The notes under the pieces: model-generated | Told to the model about the DNA's origin: nothing | What the model saw: the letters and a program-made list of their open reading frames with translations, nothing else | Database searches by the model: none | Position numbers and translations under genes: made by a program | Assembly: GCF_003330845.1 (NCBI RefSeq) | Contig: NZ_CP026121.1 | Span: 2,399,501-2,463,500 of the forward strand | Direction of reading: 5' to 3' | Origin: Streptomyces sp. Go-475 | GTDB taxonomy: Bacteria > Actinomycetota > Actinomycetes > Streptomycetales > Streptomycetaceae | Length of the DNA stretch: 64,000 bases | Shown: in pieces, positions 8,618 to 16,263 of the stretch | Numbering within the stretch: the stretch's first letter is position 1 | Layout of the letters: the number at the start of each line of letters is the position of its first letter

Positions 8618-8656
8618 AGCGGCGGCCGCATCGAGAAAGTCGATACGGCCGCCGCT
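8618..8656 (-). terminator. Terminator hairpin after SnoaL-like gene
   Basis: The arms AGCGGCGGCCG and CGGCCGCCGCT, extended by TCGA/TCGA pairing around a GAAAG loop, form a very stable hairpin about 50 bases after the stop codon of the minus-strand gene ending at 8705. Confidence 0.8.
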
Positions 8657-8704
8657 GCCGTGCACGAGGTTCCGTGCCCGACGGTGATGCCGGGATGACG
8701 AGGA

Positions 8705-9055
8705 TCAGACGCCGTAGGGGTTTTCGATGATGTAGACCCAGTCCCCCTCGGTGGTCCTCCTCATCACCTCGACCGCCTTTCCTTCTACGACGCCGCCCTC
8801 GCTCGTGATCCGCCAGGGCACCTGGACCATCGCCAGGTCGCCGTTCTGATGGACCGACGCGGCCCCCGTCTCAAAGGTGCCGGGCGAAGCGAGGTAGGGC
8901 TTCAGCGCTTCCTTGATGCCTTCCCTGCCGTGGACCGGCTGCTGTCCCGGTCCCGGTACGAACATGGCGTCTTCGTCGAACAGGGAACCCAGTCCGTCGA
9001 CATCCTGGTCCTTGAGGTACTGCGCGAAGCGCTCGTGCACGACTTCCGGTGTCAT
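8705..9055 (-). CDS. SnoaL/NTF2-like protein, copy 1
   Basis: The 116-residue protein has the small alpha+beta barrel pattern of the SnoaL-like/DUF4440 families (MTPEVVHERFAQYL, then alternating strands such as DLAMVQVPWRI and GDWVYIIENP). Members bind or modify small hydrophobic molecules, but no substrate can be assigned. It is a close paralogue of the C-terminal domain of the next upstream gene, differing at only about a dozen positions. The ATG has GGAAAGAAC just upstream. The stop is followed by a strong hairpin. It lies 112 bases downstream of the fused paralogue and is probably co-transcribed with it. Confidence 0.85.
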   Translation of the reverse strand: MTPEVVHERFAQYLKDQDVDGLGSLFDEDAMFVPGPGQQPVHGREGIKEALKPYLASPGTFETGAASVHQNGDLAMVQVPWRITSEGGVVEGKAVEVMRRTTEGDWVYIIENPYGV

Positions 9056-9556
9056 GTTCTTTCCTTGTTCTTTTCATTTCTTCGTTGCGGACGGGCGGGT
9101 CGGCTGCAGGCCGATCCGCGTGAGCCATGCCGCGTCTGCGGCGGCGCAGAAGGGGCGGGCCGGTGCGTCAGACGCCGTAGGGGTTGTCGATGATGTAGAC
9201 CCAGTCCCCCTCGGTGGTCCTCCTCATCACCTCGACCGCCTTTCCTTCCATGACGCCGCCCTCGCTCGTGATCCGCCAGGACGGCTGGACCATCGCCAGG
9301 TCGCCGTTCTGATGGACCGACGCGGCCACCACCTGCATGGTGCTGGGCGAGGCGAGGTAGGGCTTCAGCGCTTCCTTGATGCTTTCCCTGCCGTGGACCG
9401 GCTGCTGTCCCGGTCCCGGTACGAACATGGCGTCTTCGTCGAACAGGGAACCCAGTCCGTCGAGATCCTGGTCCTTGAGGTACTGCGCGAAGCGCTCGTG
9501 CACGACTTCCGGTGTCACGTTCTTTCCCCTTCTTCCCTTCGTTGCGGACGGGTCCG
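8705..9556 (-). repeat. Tandem duplication of SnoaL-like gene and its leader
   Basis: Two copies of about 390 bp (8705-9094 and 9168-9552) share the whole 116-codon reading frame plus about 35 bases upstream (CCGTCCGCAACGAAG and GAAAGAAC). The duplication therefore included the end of whatever gene preceded copy 1. In copy 1 this leader contains an in-frame TGA for the upstream frame; in copy 2 that TGA is missing. Confidence 0.88.
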
Positions 9557-10349
9557 GCAGGGGGATGGGCTCGCCGGGGGCGGGCCAGTGCAGCGGGACA
9601 CCGGCGGCTTCGAAGGTCTGCTGGACGTGGCTGCGGTCTTCGGTGTAGTGCGCCCAGCCCTCGGCGTGCACGGCCACCACGAGGGGGTCGCCGAGCAGGC
9701 GGCGGGCCTCGACGGCCTGGGTCGCGGTCAGCGACAGTCGTATGTCACCGAGCTCCTCGAAGCCGGCCGCGCCCAGGTGCAGCAGCGCCACGTCGATGCG
9801 GTACCGGTCGGCCAGGGCTCTCATCGCGTCCAGGTCGACGGTGTCACCGGAGACGTACACGCTCGGTGCCGAGCCGTCGTCGGTGTGCAGGAGGAAGCCG
9901 GTGACCGGACCGGTGATGTCCTCGGTGCCGACGGGACCGTGGCGGGCTGGGACCGCGGTGATGTTCAGCGGCGTGCGACCCGGCTTCGACAGGGTCCGGG
10001 TCTGCCAGGGCTCCAGGCCGACGGCCGCACCCCCGAGATCCTTGGCGCCGGCGACGGTGGTGAACACCTTTGAGGCGGCGGAGGCCACCGTACGCCCGGC
10101 GGTGTCGAGGTTGTCCTGATGCCCGGTGTGGCTGACCAGGGCGGCGTCGAGAGCGGGCAGTTCCCCGGGCTTCAGCGCCGGGTCGGCGGTCTTGCGCACC
10201 ATGACCGGGCCGTCCTGGTGCTCGGTGCCGGCGGCGTCGAAGGTCGGGTCGGTCAGCAGCGTCCAGCCTGCCAGGCGGATCAGCGCGGTGGGGCCGCCGA
10301 GCACCGTCACGGTGTTCGCGGCACGGGTCACGGCATCGTCGGTTACCAC
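9168..10349 (-). CDS. MBL-fold hydrolase fused to SnoaL-like domain (copy 2)
   Basis: The open frame encodes 393 residues. Residues 1-270 resemble metallo-beta-lactamase-fold hydrolases of the UlaG-like type, but the usual HxHxDH motif is replaced by SHTGHQDN; a later YVSGDT and VHAEGWAHY provide the typical Asp and His positions. Residues 278-393 are a full SnoaL-like domain almost identical to the downstream gene. At the junction a GTG (9518) with GGGGAAAGAAC in front could start the second domain separately, so fusion, separate translation or both are possible. GTG 10349 was chosen for AGGAG with a 5-base spacer. The gene is divergent from an HxlR regulator that probably controls it. Confidence 0.8.
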   Translation of the reverse strand: MVTDDAVTRAANTVTVLGGPTALIRLAGWTLLTDPTFDAAGTEHQDGPVMVRKTADPALKPGELPALDAALVSHTGHQDNLDTAGRTVASAASKVFTTVAGAKDLGGAAVGLEPWQTRTLSKPGRTPLNITAVPARHGPVGTEDITGPVTGFLLHTDDGSAPSVYVSGDTVDLDAMRALADRYRIDVALLHLGAAGFEELGDIRLSLTATQAVEARRLLGDPLVVAVHAEGWAHYTEDRSHVQQTFEAAGVPLHWPAPGEPIPLPDPSATKGRRGKNVTPEVVHERFAQYLKDQDLDGLGSLFDEDAMFVPGPGQQPVHGRESIKEALKPYLASPSTMQVVAASVHQNGDLAMVQPSWRITSEGGVMEGKAVEVMRRTTEGDWVYIIDNPYGV

Positions 10350-10439
10350 AAGCACTCCTTGACGATCAGTGGTTGGCTCCCTCACTCTGACCGAGTTACT
10401 TTCTCCTGGGAAGTACATACCTTTGGGTGAGGTGAGCAC

Positions 10440-10811
10440 GTGCGGGAAAGCACGCGAGGCAACGTCCGCAATCCGGCCTGCCCCAGCAGGCAGCTGTTCG
10501 ACCTGGTCACCGCCCGGTGGGCCACCCTGGTCCTGGTGGATCTCATGGAGGGCCCGCAACGCTGGTCCGAGCTGCGCCGGCGGGCCGGCGGCGTCAGCGA
10601 CAAGATGCTCGCGCAGACCCTGCGCGACCTCGAAACCGGCGGACTGATCACCCGCACCGTGCACGCCGACCGCCCACCGACGGTGCAGTACGCCCTGACC
10701 GACCTCGCCCGCGGCGCCACCGCAGCACTGCAACACCTGCAGAACTGGGCCGAAGAACACACCAGCGACTACGCCCGCCGACACACCCACACCACCCACC
10801 CGAAGCCCTGA
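10440..10811 (+). CDS. HxlR family transcriptional regulator
   Basis: The 123-residue winged-helix protein has the HxlR pattern: an early Cys (NPACPSRQ), GRW-like VTARWATLVL, then RWSELRRR, ISDKML-like VSDKMLAQTLRDLE and a wing (GLITRTVHADRPPTVQYALT). HxlR proteins often sense aldehydes, quinones or other electrophiles through the N-terminal Cys and act on the divergent neighbour. Here that neighbour is the hydrolase/SnoaL-like pair, with a 90-base gap between the start codons. The GTG start is preceded by GAGGTGA. The C terminus is rich in His and Thr. The inducer is unknown. Confidence 0.9.
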   Translation: MRESTRGNVRNPACPSRQLFDLVTARWATLVLVDLMEGPQRWSELRRRAGGVSDKMLAQTLRDLETGGLITRTVHADRPPTVQYALTDLARGATAALQHLQNWAEEHTSDYARRHTHTTHPKP

Positions 10812-10884
10812 AAAGGGCAGTCTCGGTGTGCTCCTGACCGAGGACGCTGATCAGTGTGAGCATGCTGTGTCCACTACAGTTCAG

Positions 10885-10966
10885 CGTGGGCCGTGACTGG
10901 CGCTGAGGTGGAGCACCACCGGGGAGCGGTCTGACGAGACGTCGTTGCCGTGCGCCTGGGCGAGTG
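10885..10966 (+). ncRNA. ZTP riboswitch (pfl motif)
   Basis: The RNA shows the conserved pfl/ZTP features in order: CCGUGACUGGCGC, a GGUGG-AGCA-CCACC hairpin (10907-10920), CGGGGAGCGG, a variable hairpin, then GCCGUGCGCCUGGGCG. P1 pairs GGCGC (10899-10903) with GCGCC (10952-10956). ZTP/ZMP signals a shortage of 10-formyl-tetrahydrofolate. The folD start codon lies about 25 bases downstream, so expression of the one-carbon enzyme should rise when ZTP accumulates. The short gap suggests control of ribosome access or a nearby terminator. Confidence 0.88.
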
Positions 10967-10990
10967 GTCAGCAACGCCTGGAGGGCAACG

Positions 10991-11857
10991 ATGTCCGCGA
11001 CTCGGACGGCCCAGCTCATGGATGGCACCAGCCTCGCCCGACGCATCGTCGAAGAGGCTGCTGCCAAGGCGGCGGAGATCTCACGACGCACGGGGACCAG
11101 TCCCTGTCTGGCGACGGTGCTGGTGGGAGAGGACCCCGCGTCGGCCACATACGTTCGCATGAAACGAGCGCGATGCGCGAAGGCAGGCATCCGGTCCCGG
11201 CATATAGGTCTGCCCGCCACCACCACGACCGCCGAGCTGATCGACACCCTGGCTGACCTGTCCGGCGACCCGGAAGTGCACGGCATCCTGCTCCAACATC
11301 CTTGTGGCCCGCACATCGACGAGCGAGCGGCGTTCGAGGCCATCGCTCCGGAGAAGGATGTCGACGGGGTCACGATGCGTTCCTTCGCCGCGATGAGCTT
11401 CGCGCTGCCGGGCTTCGTGTCCTGCACTCCGGGCGGGATCATGCGGTTGCTGGATGCCTACGATGTCGAACTCGCCGACAAGCACGCCGTTGTGGTGGGT
11501 CGCAGCGCGATTCTGGGCAAACCGGCCGGGATGCTGCTGCTTGCCAAGGACGCAACGGTGACGTACTGCCACTCCCGGACGACGGACCTGCCGGCGATCG
11601 TCCGGGAAGCGGACGTCGTGGTGGCAGCCGTGGGACGGCCCCGGCTGATCCGCGGTGAGGACATCAAGCCCGGCGCGGTGGTGATCGACGCCGGCTACAG
11701 CCCGGGCAACGTCGGGGACGTGGACTTCGACACCGCCCTCACCCGAGCTGGTCTGATCACTCCGGTTCCCGGCGGCGTCGGGCCGATGACCATTGCCGTC
11801 CTGCTCGCGCAGACCGTGGAAGCCGCCGCGAACCAGCTCGGGGTGCGGCACCACTGA
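10991..11857 (+). CDS. folD: Methylenetetrahydrofolate dehydrogenase / cyclohydrolase
   Basis: The 288-residue protein is a bifunctional FolD that interconverts 5,10-methylene-, 5,10-methenyl- and 10-formyl-tetrahydrofolate with NADP. The active site is intact: Tyr54 and Lys58 in TYVRMKRA, PEKDVDG, SCTPGG, the NADP-binding VVGRSAILGKP and the family-end PVPGGVGPMT. ATG 10991 has GGAGGG 5 bases upstream; the in-frame GTG at 10964 would start inside the riboswitch and is unlikely. A ZTP riboswitch precedes it, linking expression to purine and folate status. Streptomyces usually also carry a housekeeping folD elsewhere, so this may be a stress-responsive second copy. Confidence 0.94.
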   Translation: MSATRTAQLMDGTSLARRIVEEAAAKAAEISRRTGTSPCLATVLVGEDPASATYVRMKRARCAKAGIRSRHIGLPATTTTAELIDTLADLSGDPEVHGILLQHPCGPHIDERAAFEAIAPEKDVDGVTMRSFAAMSFALPGFVSCTPGGIMRLLDAYDVELADKHAVVVGRSAILGKPAGMLLLAKDATVTYCHSRTTDLPAIVREADVVVAAVGRPRLIRGEDIKPGAVVIDAGYSPGNVGDVDFDTALTRAGLITPVPGGVGPMTIAVLLAQTVEAAANQLGVRHH

Positions 11858-12049
11858 CGCCCCACCCTCGGTTACCAAGCCGGTCAGATCGGTGGGGTCG
11901 ATCGGGCGATGACATTTGTCCTGCCGGATTCCGTACAAGCGCATCTGCCGGACGGGCCCGGCCGGTCCGTAGCGTCGCTGCCGTGAACTGGTTCGTACGC
12001 CGTGCTTCGTACCGCCGCCGCACGGCGCACCTCTGATCGGAGGCGGGAC

Positions 12050-13432
12050 ATGTCCTGGAGACACGAGGCCCACTGCCGCGTCGAGGCGCTACGGTCGGCC
12101 GCCCGCGAGGGCCGGGAGCGGCAGCGCCACTACGCGGCGAACAAGGAGCGCCTGAAGGCCGAGTGGCGAGCCGCGCAGCGGGCGGGTGAGCACCCCGGCC
12201 CGCCGCCCAGCGGCGTCACCCTGCTGCCGTGGCTGCTGCTGGGGATGGGCGCGTGCTCCGACCTCGTCCAGGGCCGCACGCCCCACCCGTGGATCGGCGG
12301 CCTGGGCCTGCTGGCCTTCAACTCGCTCTACGTCTACGTGGCGCTGCGCTCGTTCCACAAGGAGAAGCGCGAGGCCCGTTCCACCCGGGTGGCACTCGCG
12401 CTGCTGACGGCCGTGACGTGCGCCCTCGCCGCCGGCTACGGCGACAACTGGCTGCTGTTCTTCCCCCTGCTCGGCCTCGCGACGGGCGCGGCCCTGCGGC
12501 TGTCGCACCTGCGGCCCGCGGGGACGGCGGTGGCCGTGCTGGCGGGCGCGGTGGCCTGCTTCCACGACGGCTGGGGCGGCCTCGACATCGCGTACGCCAC
12601 CTGGATCTCGACGATGGTGACGGCCGCGATCATGCGCCTGTCCGAGGCGGTGCGCGAGTTGCGCGCCGCGCGGGAGGCGCTGGCCCGCCGGGCGGTCGAG
12701 AAGGAACGGCTGCGGTTCTCCCGCGACCTGCACGATCTGCTCGGGCACACGATGTCGGTGATCGTCGTGAAGTCGGAGGCGGCCCGTCGGCTGGCCGCCC
12801 GGGACCTGGACGCGGCGCTGGCCCAGATCACGGACATCGAGGCCGTGGGCCGCCAGGCCCTGACAGAGATCCGGGAGGCGGTGACCGGCTACCGGCAGGG
12901 CAGCCTCGCCGCCGAACTCGACCGGGCGCACTCGGCGCTGACGGCGGCGGGCATCACGCTCGTCGTCAGCCGCTCGGACCCCCCGCCCGGTCCGCAGACG
13001 GAGGCGCTGCTGGGCTGGGTGGTGCGGGAGGCGGTCACCAACGTCGTCCGCCACAGCGGGGCGAACCGCTGCGAGATCACGCTGACGGGCACCGGGGAGC
13101 GGGTACGGCTCACCGTGGCGGACGACGGGGGCGGGGCAGTCGGCGGGGGCGGGGCGGTCGCCGCGGCCGGGGTGATCCCTGGAGCTGGGGCCGTCTCCGG
13201 TGGTACAGGGCTGGTCGGGCTGACGGAGCGGCTTGCGGCGGCGGGCGGCTTGCTGACGGCCGGTCCGCGGGCCCGGGGCGGGTTCGCGGTGACGGCCGAA
13301 CTCCCCCTGGACGCGGCCGATGCCCGGCCGGAGGGGGCGGAACGTCCGCACGACGACGTCGGCGTGTACGTTGGCCGACGGTCCGCGTCACACGTCGGCG
13401 GCGCCGGCACCGGTCAGGGCGACAGGCCCTAG
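12050..13432 (+). CDS. Sensor histidine kinase, NarL/DesK class
   Basis: The 460-residue membrane kinase starts with a basic, helical cytoplasmic stretch (residues 1-60), then about five or six membrane segments (about 65-205). A HisKA_3 domain follows with the phospho-accepting His in SRDLHDLLGH (around residue 230) and a HATPase_c domain with the N box REAVTNVVRHSG. A Gly/Ala-rich insertion separates the N box from the final ATP-lid motif (GTGLVGLTERL). The ATG at 12050 has GGAGG 6 bases upstream. It is followed after 34 bases by a pyruvyl-transferase-like gene and then by its likely partner regulator at 14678, an unusual spacing for a two-component pair. Confidence 0.92.
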   Translation: MSWRHEAHCRVEALRSAAREGRERQRHYAANKERLKAEWRAAQRAGEHPGPPPSGVTLLPWLLLGMGACSDLVQGRTPHPWIGGLGLLAFNSLYVYVALRSFHKEKREARSTRVALALLTAVTCALAAGYGDNWLLFFPLLGLATGAALRLSHLRPAGTAVAVLAGAVACFHDGWGGLDIAYATWISTMVTAAIMRLSEAVRELRAAREALARRAVEKERLRFSRDLHDLLGHTMSVIVVKSEAARRLAARDLDAALAQITDIEAVGRQALTEIREAVTGYRQGSLAAELDRAHSALTAAGITLVVSRSDPPPGPQTEALLGWVVREAVTNVVRHSGANRCEITLTGTGERVRLTVADDGGGAVGGGGAVAAAGVIPGAGAVSGGTGLVGLTERLAAAGGLLTAGPRARGGFAVTAELPLDAADARPEGAERPHDDVGVYVGRRSASHVGGAGTGQGDRP

Positions 13433-13466
13433 GGGAAGCCGACGACAGCCAGGGGAAATGGAGCAC

Positions 13467-14681
13467 ATGGCACGCGTCGCCGTCATCACCGCGCCGAACA
13501 TCGGGTACCGCAACACCGGCATGCTGACCGTCGACTTGGCCTTCGAGTCCCTGCGGCGGCGGATGGGCGGCGGGCTCGACGCCACCTGGTACACGCTGCA
13601 CACGCCGGAGACCGTGCCCCTGCGGGAGTGCGCGCGCGGCACCCGCCTGCCGTTCCGCTTCCTGCCGCTGACCGAGCACCTCGGCTCGCTCCGCGACCAC
13701 GACGCGGTCGTCTTCTGGGGCGACTTCCTGCACACCCGGCACTACCTGGCGCAGGACGCGACGAACCGCCTGCTCGACTTCGGCTTCGCCGCCGACCGGG
13801 ACGCCGCCCGGGGCCTGCTGCAGCGGACCATGCTGCTGGCGGACCAGCCGGACGAACTCCTCGCCCGGACCCTCAGCTACGGCGGGACCATCCTGCACAA
13901 CACGCAGTCCGACTACGAGGACAAGGAGTACGGGCCGCTGTTCTCCCGCCTGGTGACGCGCAGCCACCGGATGTGGGTGCGGGACCCGCTCTCGGCGGCC
14001 AAGATCGCGCACCTCCGCAAGGACCGTACGACCGACTGCTTCGGTTCCGACGCGGCGCTGCTGTCCCGCCCGGGCGACCTCGACCACCTCCCGACCACAC
14101 CATGGTCCCGGTCGCTCCCCGAGGGCGGTGCGATCGGCGTGTTCCTCGGCGCCCGTACGCCGGTCCCCGACTGGCTGCCGGCCTTCTGCCAGGGCCTGTC
14201 CGACCGGCTGGGCGCCCCGCTGGAGTGGCTGCCCTGGTTCGACCGGGACGTCCCGGCCGCGGTCGGCCACATCGCGCAGCGCCCGGGCGAGCACACCATC
14301 GGCGACCTGCTGGGGGTCCTCCCCCGCTACCGGCTCGTCATCACCGACACCTACCACCTGGCGGTCAACGCGTGGGGCGCCGGCACCCCGGCGGTGTGCG
14401 TCGGCGCGCCCGAGCCGACGCCGAAGACGCACGACGACTACCTGACGCTGAGCGATGTGAAGAAGCACGTCTTCCACATGGCGTACGACGCGACGGACTT
14501 CTACCTGTCCACCCAGGAGGGGCACGGGCAGGACCTGCACCGGATCGTCCACCTGGTGGAGGGCGGCGGAGCCGACGCCGTCGCCGCGCGCATCCGCGAG
14601 CACGCCGACCACTCGGCGACGTCCTTCACCGAGACGCTGGCGTCGCTGCTCGGCGCGCCCCGCCCCACCCTGGCCCCATGA
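13467..14681 (+). CDS. Polysaccharide pyruvyl transferase family protein
   Basis: The 404-residue protein fits the PF04230 family (CsaB/WcaK-like), whose members add ketal pyruvate to cell-wall glycans or exopolysaccharide. Typical features are the N-terminal ITAPNIGYRNTGM loop and the late ITDTYHLAVNAWGAGTPAV segment, which resembles the GT-B-like sugar-nucleotide site. No signal peptide or membrane helix is visible, so it is probably cytoplasmic. It sits between a histidine kinase and a response regulator and overlaps the latter by 4 bases (ATGA), so all three are co-expressed. ATG 13467 was preferred to 13458 because the latter leaves only 2 bases after the AGGGG site. The acceptor glycan is unknown. 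Confidence 0.85.
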   Translation: MARVAVITAPNIGYRNTGMLTVDLAFESLRRRMGGGLDATWYTLHTPETVPLRECARGTRLPFRFLPLTEHLGSLRDHDAVVFWGDFLHTRHYLAQDATNRLLDFGFAADRDAARGLLQRTMLLADQPDELLARTLSYGGTILHNTQSDYEDKEYGPLFSRLVTRSHRMWVRDPLSAAKIAHLRKDRTTDCFGSDAALLSRPGDLDHLPTTPWSRSLPEGGAIGVFLGARTPVPDWLPAFCQGLSDRLGAPLEWLPWFDRDVPAAVGHIAQRPGEHTIGDLLGVLPRYRLVITDTYHLAVNAWGAGTPAVCVGAPEPTPKTHDDYLTLSDVKKHVFHMAYDATDFYLSTQEGHGQDLHRIVHLVEGGGADAVAARIREHADHSATSFTETLASLLGAPRPTLAP

Positions 14682-15295
14682 CCGGCAGACCCGTCCGCGT
14701 GCTGCTCGCCGAGGACCAGGGCATGCTGCGCGGGGCGCTCGCGCTGCTGCTCGGGCTGGAGGACGACATCGAGGTCGTCGCCCAGGTGGCGGCCGGTGAC
14801 GCGATCCTGGACGCGGCGCTCGCCCACCGCCCGAACGTCGCCCTGCTCGACATCGAACTCCCGGGCCGCAGCGGCCTGGACGCCGCCGCCGAGCTGCGCG
14901 CCCGGCTGCCCGAGTGCCGGGTGCTGATCCTCACGACCTTCGGCCGCCCCGGCTACCTCCGCCGTGCGATGGAGGCGGGGGCCACCGGCTTCCTGGTGAA
15001 GGACGGCCCCGTCGAGGAACTCGCCGCCGCCATCCGCCGTGTCCTGGCCGGCGGGACCGTGGTCGATCCCGCCCTGGCCGCCGCCGCGCTCAGCGCCGGT
15101 CCCAGTCCCCTCACCGCCCGCGAGAGCGACGCGCTCAAGGCGTCAGCGGACGGCGCGACCGTCGCCGACATCGCCGCCCGGCTGCACCTCTCGGAGTCCA
15201 CCGTCCGCAACTACCTCTCGGCCGCCATCGGCAAGACCGGCACCCGCAACCGCATGGAGGCCCTCCGCGAGGCCCGCCGCCAGGGCTGGCTGTGA
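14678..15295 (+). CDS. LuxR-type response regulator
   Basis: The 205-residue regulator has a receiver domain (acidic pair in LLAEDQGM, phospho-acceptor Asp in VALLDIELPG, conserved Lys in FLVKDGP) and a C-terminal LuxR helix-turn-helix (LTARESDALKASADG to LSESTVRNYL). It is the NarL/DesR type and the likely partner of the kinase at 12050, although a pyruvyl-transferase-like gene lies between them. Its ATG overlaps the preceding stop codon. The last 153 bases also encode, on the other strand, the apparent C terminus of a methyltransferase. Targets are unknown; the operon-mate suggests a link to the cell envelope. Confidence 0.93.
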   Translation: MTGRPVRVLLAEDQGMLRGALALLLGLEDDIEVVAQVAAGDAILDAALAHRPNVALLDIELPGRSGLDAAAELRARLPECRVLILTTFGRPGYLRRAMEAGATGFLVKDGPVEELAAAIRRVLAGGTVVDPALAAAALSAGPSPLTARESDALKASADGATVADIAARLHLSESTVRNYLSAAIGKTGTRNRMEALREARRQGWL

Positions 15296-16039
15296 GCCCC
15301 GGCTTCTCCGGAACAAAGCCGCCCACAGGAAGGGCTCCCCGAAGTACTCCGACTCCTCCGGCTCGTCGCGCATCCGCCGCAGTTCGACCTCGGTCAGTGC
15401 GGAGAAGATCTGCCGCAGCGCCTCGGGCGGGTAGGCCAGCCCGCCGCGCAGCCCCGCGCCCTCGCGGTAGAAGTCGGCGTCGGACAGCTCCGATCCCATC
15501 CCGCCGGCCCCGGCCGCGAAACACGTCAGGCCGAACAGGCCCCCGGGGGCCAGGAGTCGCTCCAGCAGCGCCAGGTAGCTGACCCGCCGGTGCGGCGGCA
15601 GGTGGTGGAAGCAGCCCGAGTCGTACACGAGGTCGTAGGGCCCGGCGAGTTCCGTGCCGGCGAGCGCGAAGACGTCCCCGCAGTGGAACCGCACGCCCTT
15701 CACCCCGGCTTCCAGGGCCCGGTCGCGGGCCCAGTCGACGGCCGTGGAGGACAGGTCGACCGCGTCGACCTCGAAGCCCCGCGCCGCCAGGTACAGCGCG
15801 TTCCGCCCCGGGCCGCACCCGAGGTCGAGCGCGCGTCGCCCGCTGATCAGTCCGCTCTCCACCTGCCTCACCAGGCTCTCGTCCGGCTTCGCCACGAAGA
15901 ACGGCACCGGCCGGGAGCGGTCGGCGTAGAAGCCGTCCCACCAGCCGGCTCCCCGCTCGGACCACCGGTCGGCCTCGGGTGCGAACAGCCCGTCGAGCAG
16001 GGCGAGTACGTCGTCGACAGTGCGTATGTTCCGGTCCAT
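15143..16039 (-). CDS. Class I SAM-dependent methyltransferase
   Basis: The open frame of 298 residues has a methyltransferase core: motif I LDLGCGPGRN, acidic VDAVDLS, and YDLVYDSGCFHHLP with motif IV. A characteristic WWDGFYADR segment precedes it. The family resembles thiopurine/tellurite-resistance type small-molecule methyltransferases. The natural end would be near FLWAALFRRS at about 15300, but there is no stop there, and the frame runs 153 bases antisense into the response-regulator gene, adding about 50 Ala/Gly-rich residues. This is either a true extended tail or the result of stop loss. ATG 16039 has GGGGG 4 bases upstream and was preferred to TTG 16063. Confidence 0.85.
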   Translation of the reverse strand: MDRNIRTVDDVLALLDGLFAPEADRWSERGAGWWDGFYADRSRPVPFFVAKPDESLVRQVESGLISGRRALDLGCGPGRNALYLAARGFEVDAVDLSSTAVDWARDRALEAGVKGVRFHCGDVFALAGTELAGPYDLVYDSGCFHHLPPHRRVSYLALLERLLAPGGLFGLTCFAAGAGGMGSELSDADFYREGAGLRGGLAYPPEALRQIFSALTEVELRRMRDEPEESEYFGEPFLWAALFRRSRGSQPALAAGLAEGLHAVAGAGLADGGREVVADGGLREVQPGGDVGDGRAVR

Positions 16040-16263
16040 CCGGCCCCCTTCCGCGACCGCCAACGGTAGGGCGAGAACGATCGAAAGGCCAGGTCAGAAG
16101 GGGTGGGCGGGCATGGGCGGAGGGGTTTTACGGCCCGCCGCGCACCGTGGGCGCCACCGGGCGGAGGGACCACACCGCCCCTGCGCCGAAATACCCCTGA
16201 CGCGGCGCCCGGAGGCCGTCACGGGGCTGTTCCGGGCCACGCGACGGGCGCTCTTTTCCCGCC

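Noticed and set aside
10964..10990. GTG start for folD at 10964
   Set aside because: It would begin inside the ZTP aptamer and add residues unlike the family; ATG 10991 has GGAGGG.
11983..11996. AACTGGTT resembling the KstR core upstream of the histidine kinase
   Set aside because: Both outer fixed bases (T and A) are missing, and the gene is unrelated; it is a likely chance match.
16040..16263. Possible small gene between the methyltransferase and the MFS gene
   Set aside because: Short frames here lack ribosome binding sites and coding-type codon use.
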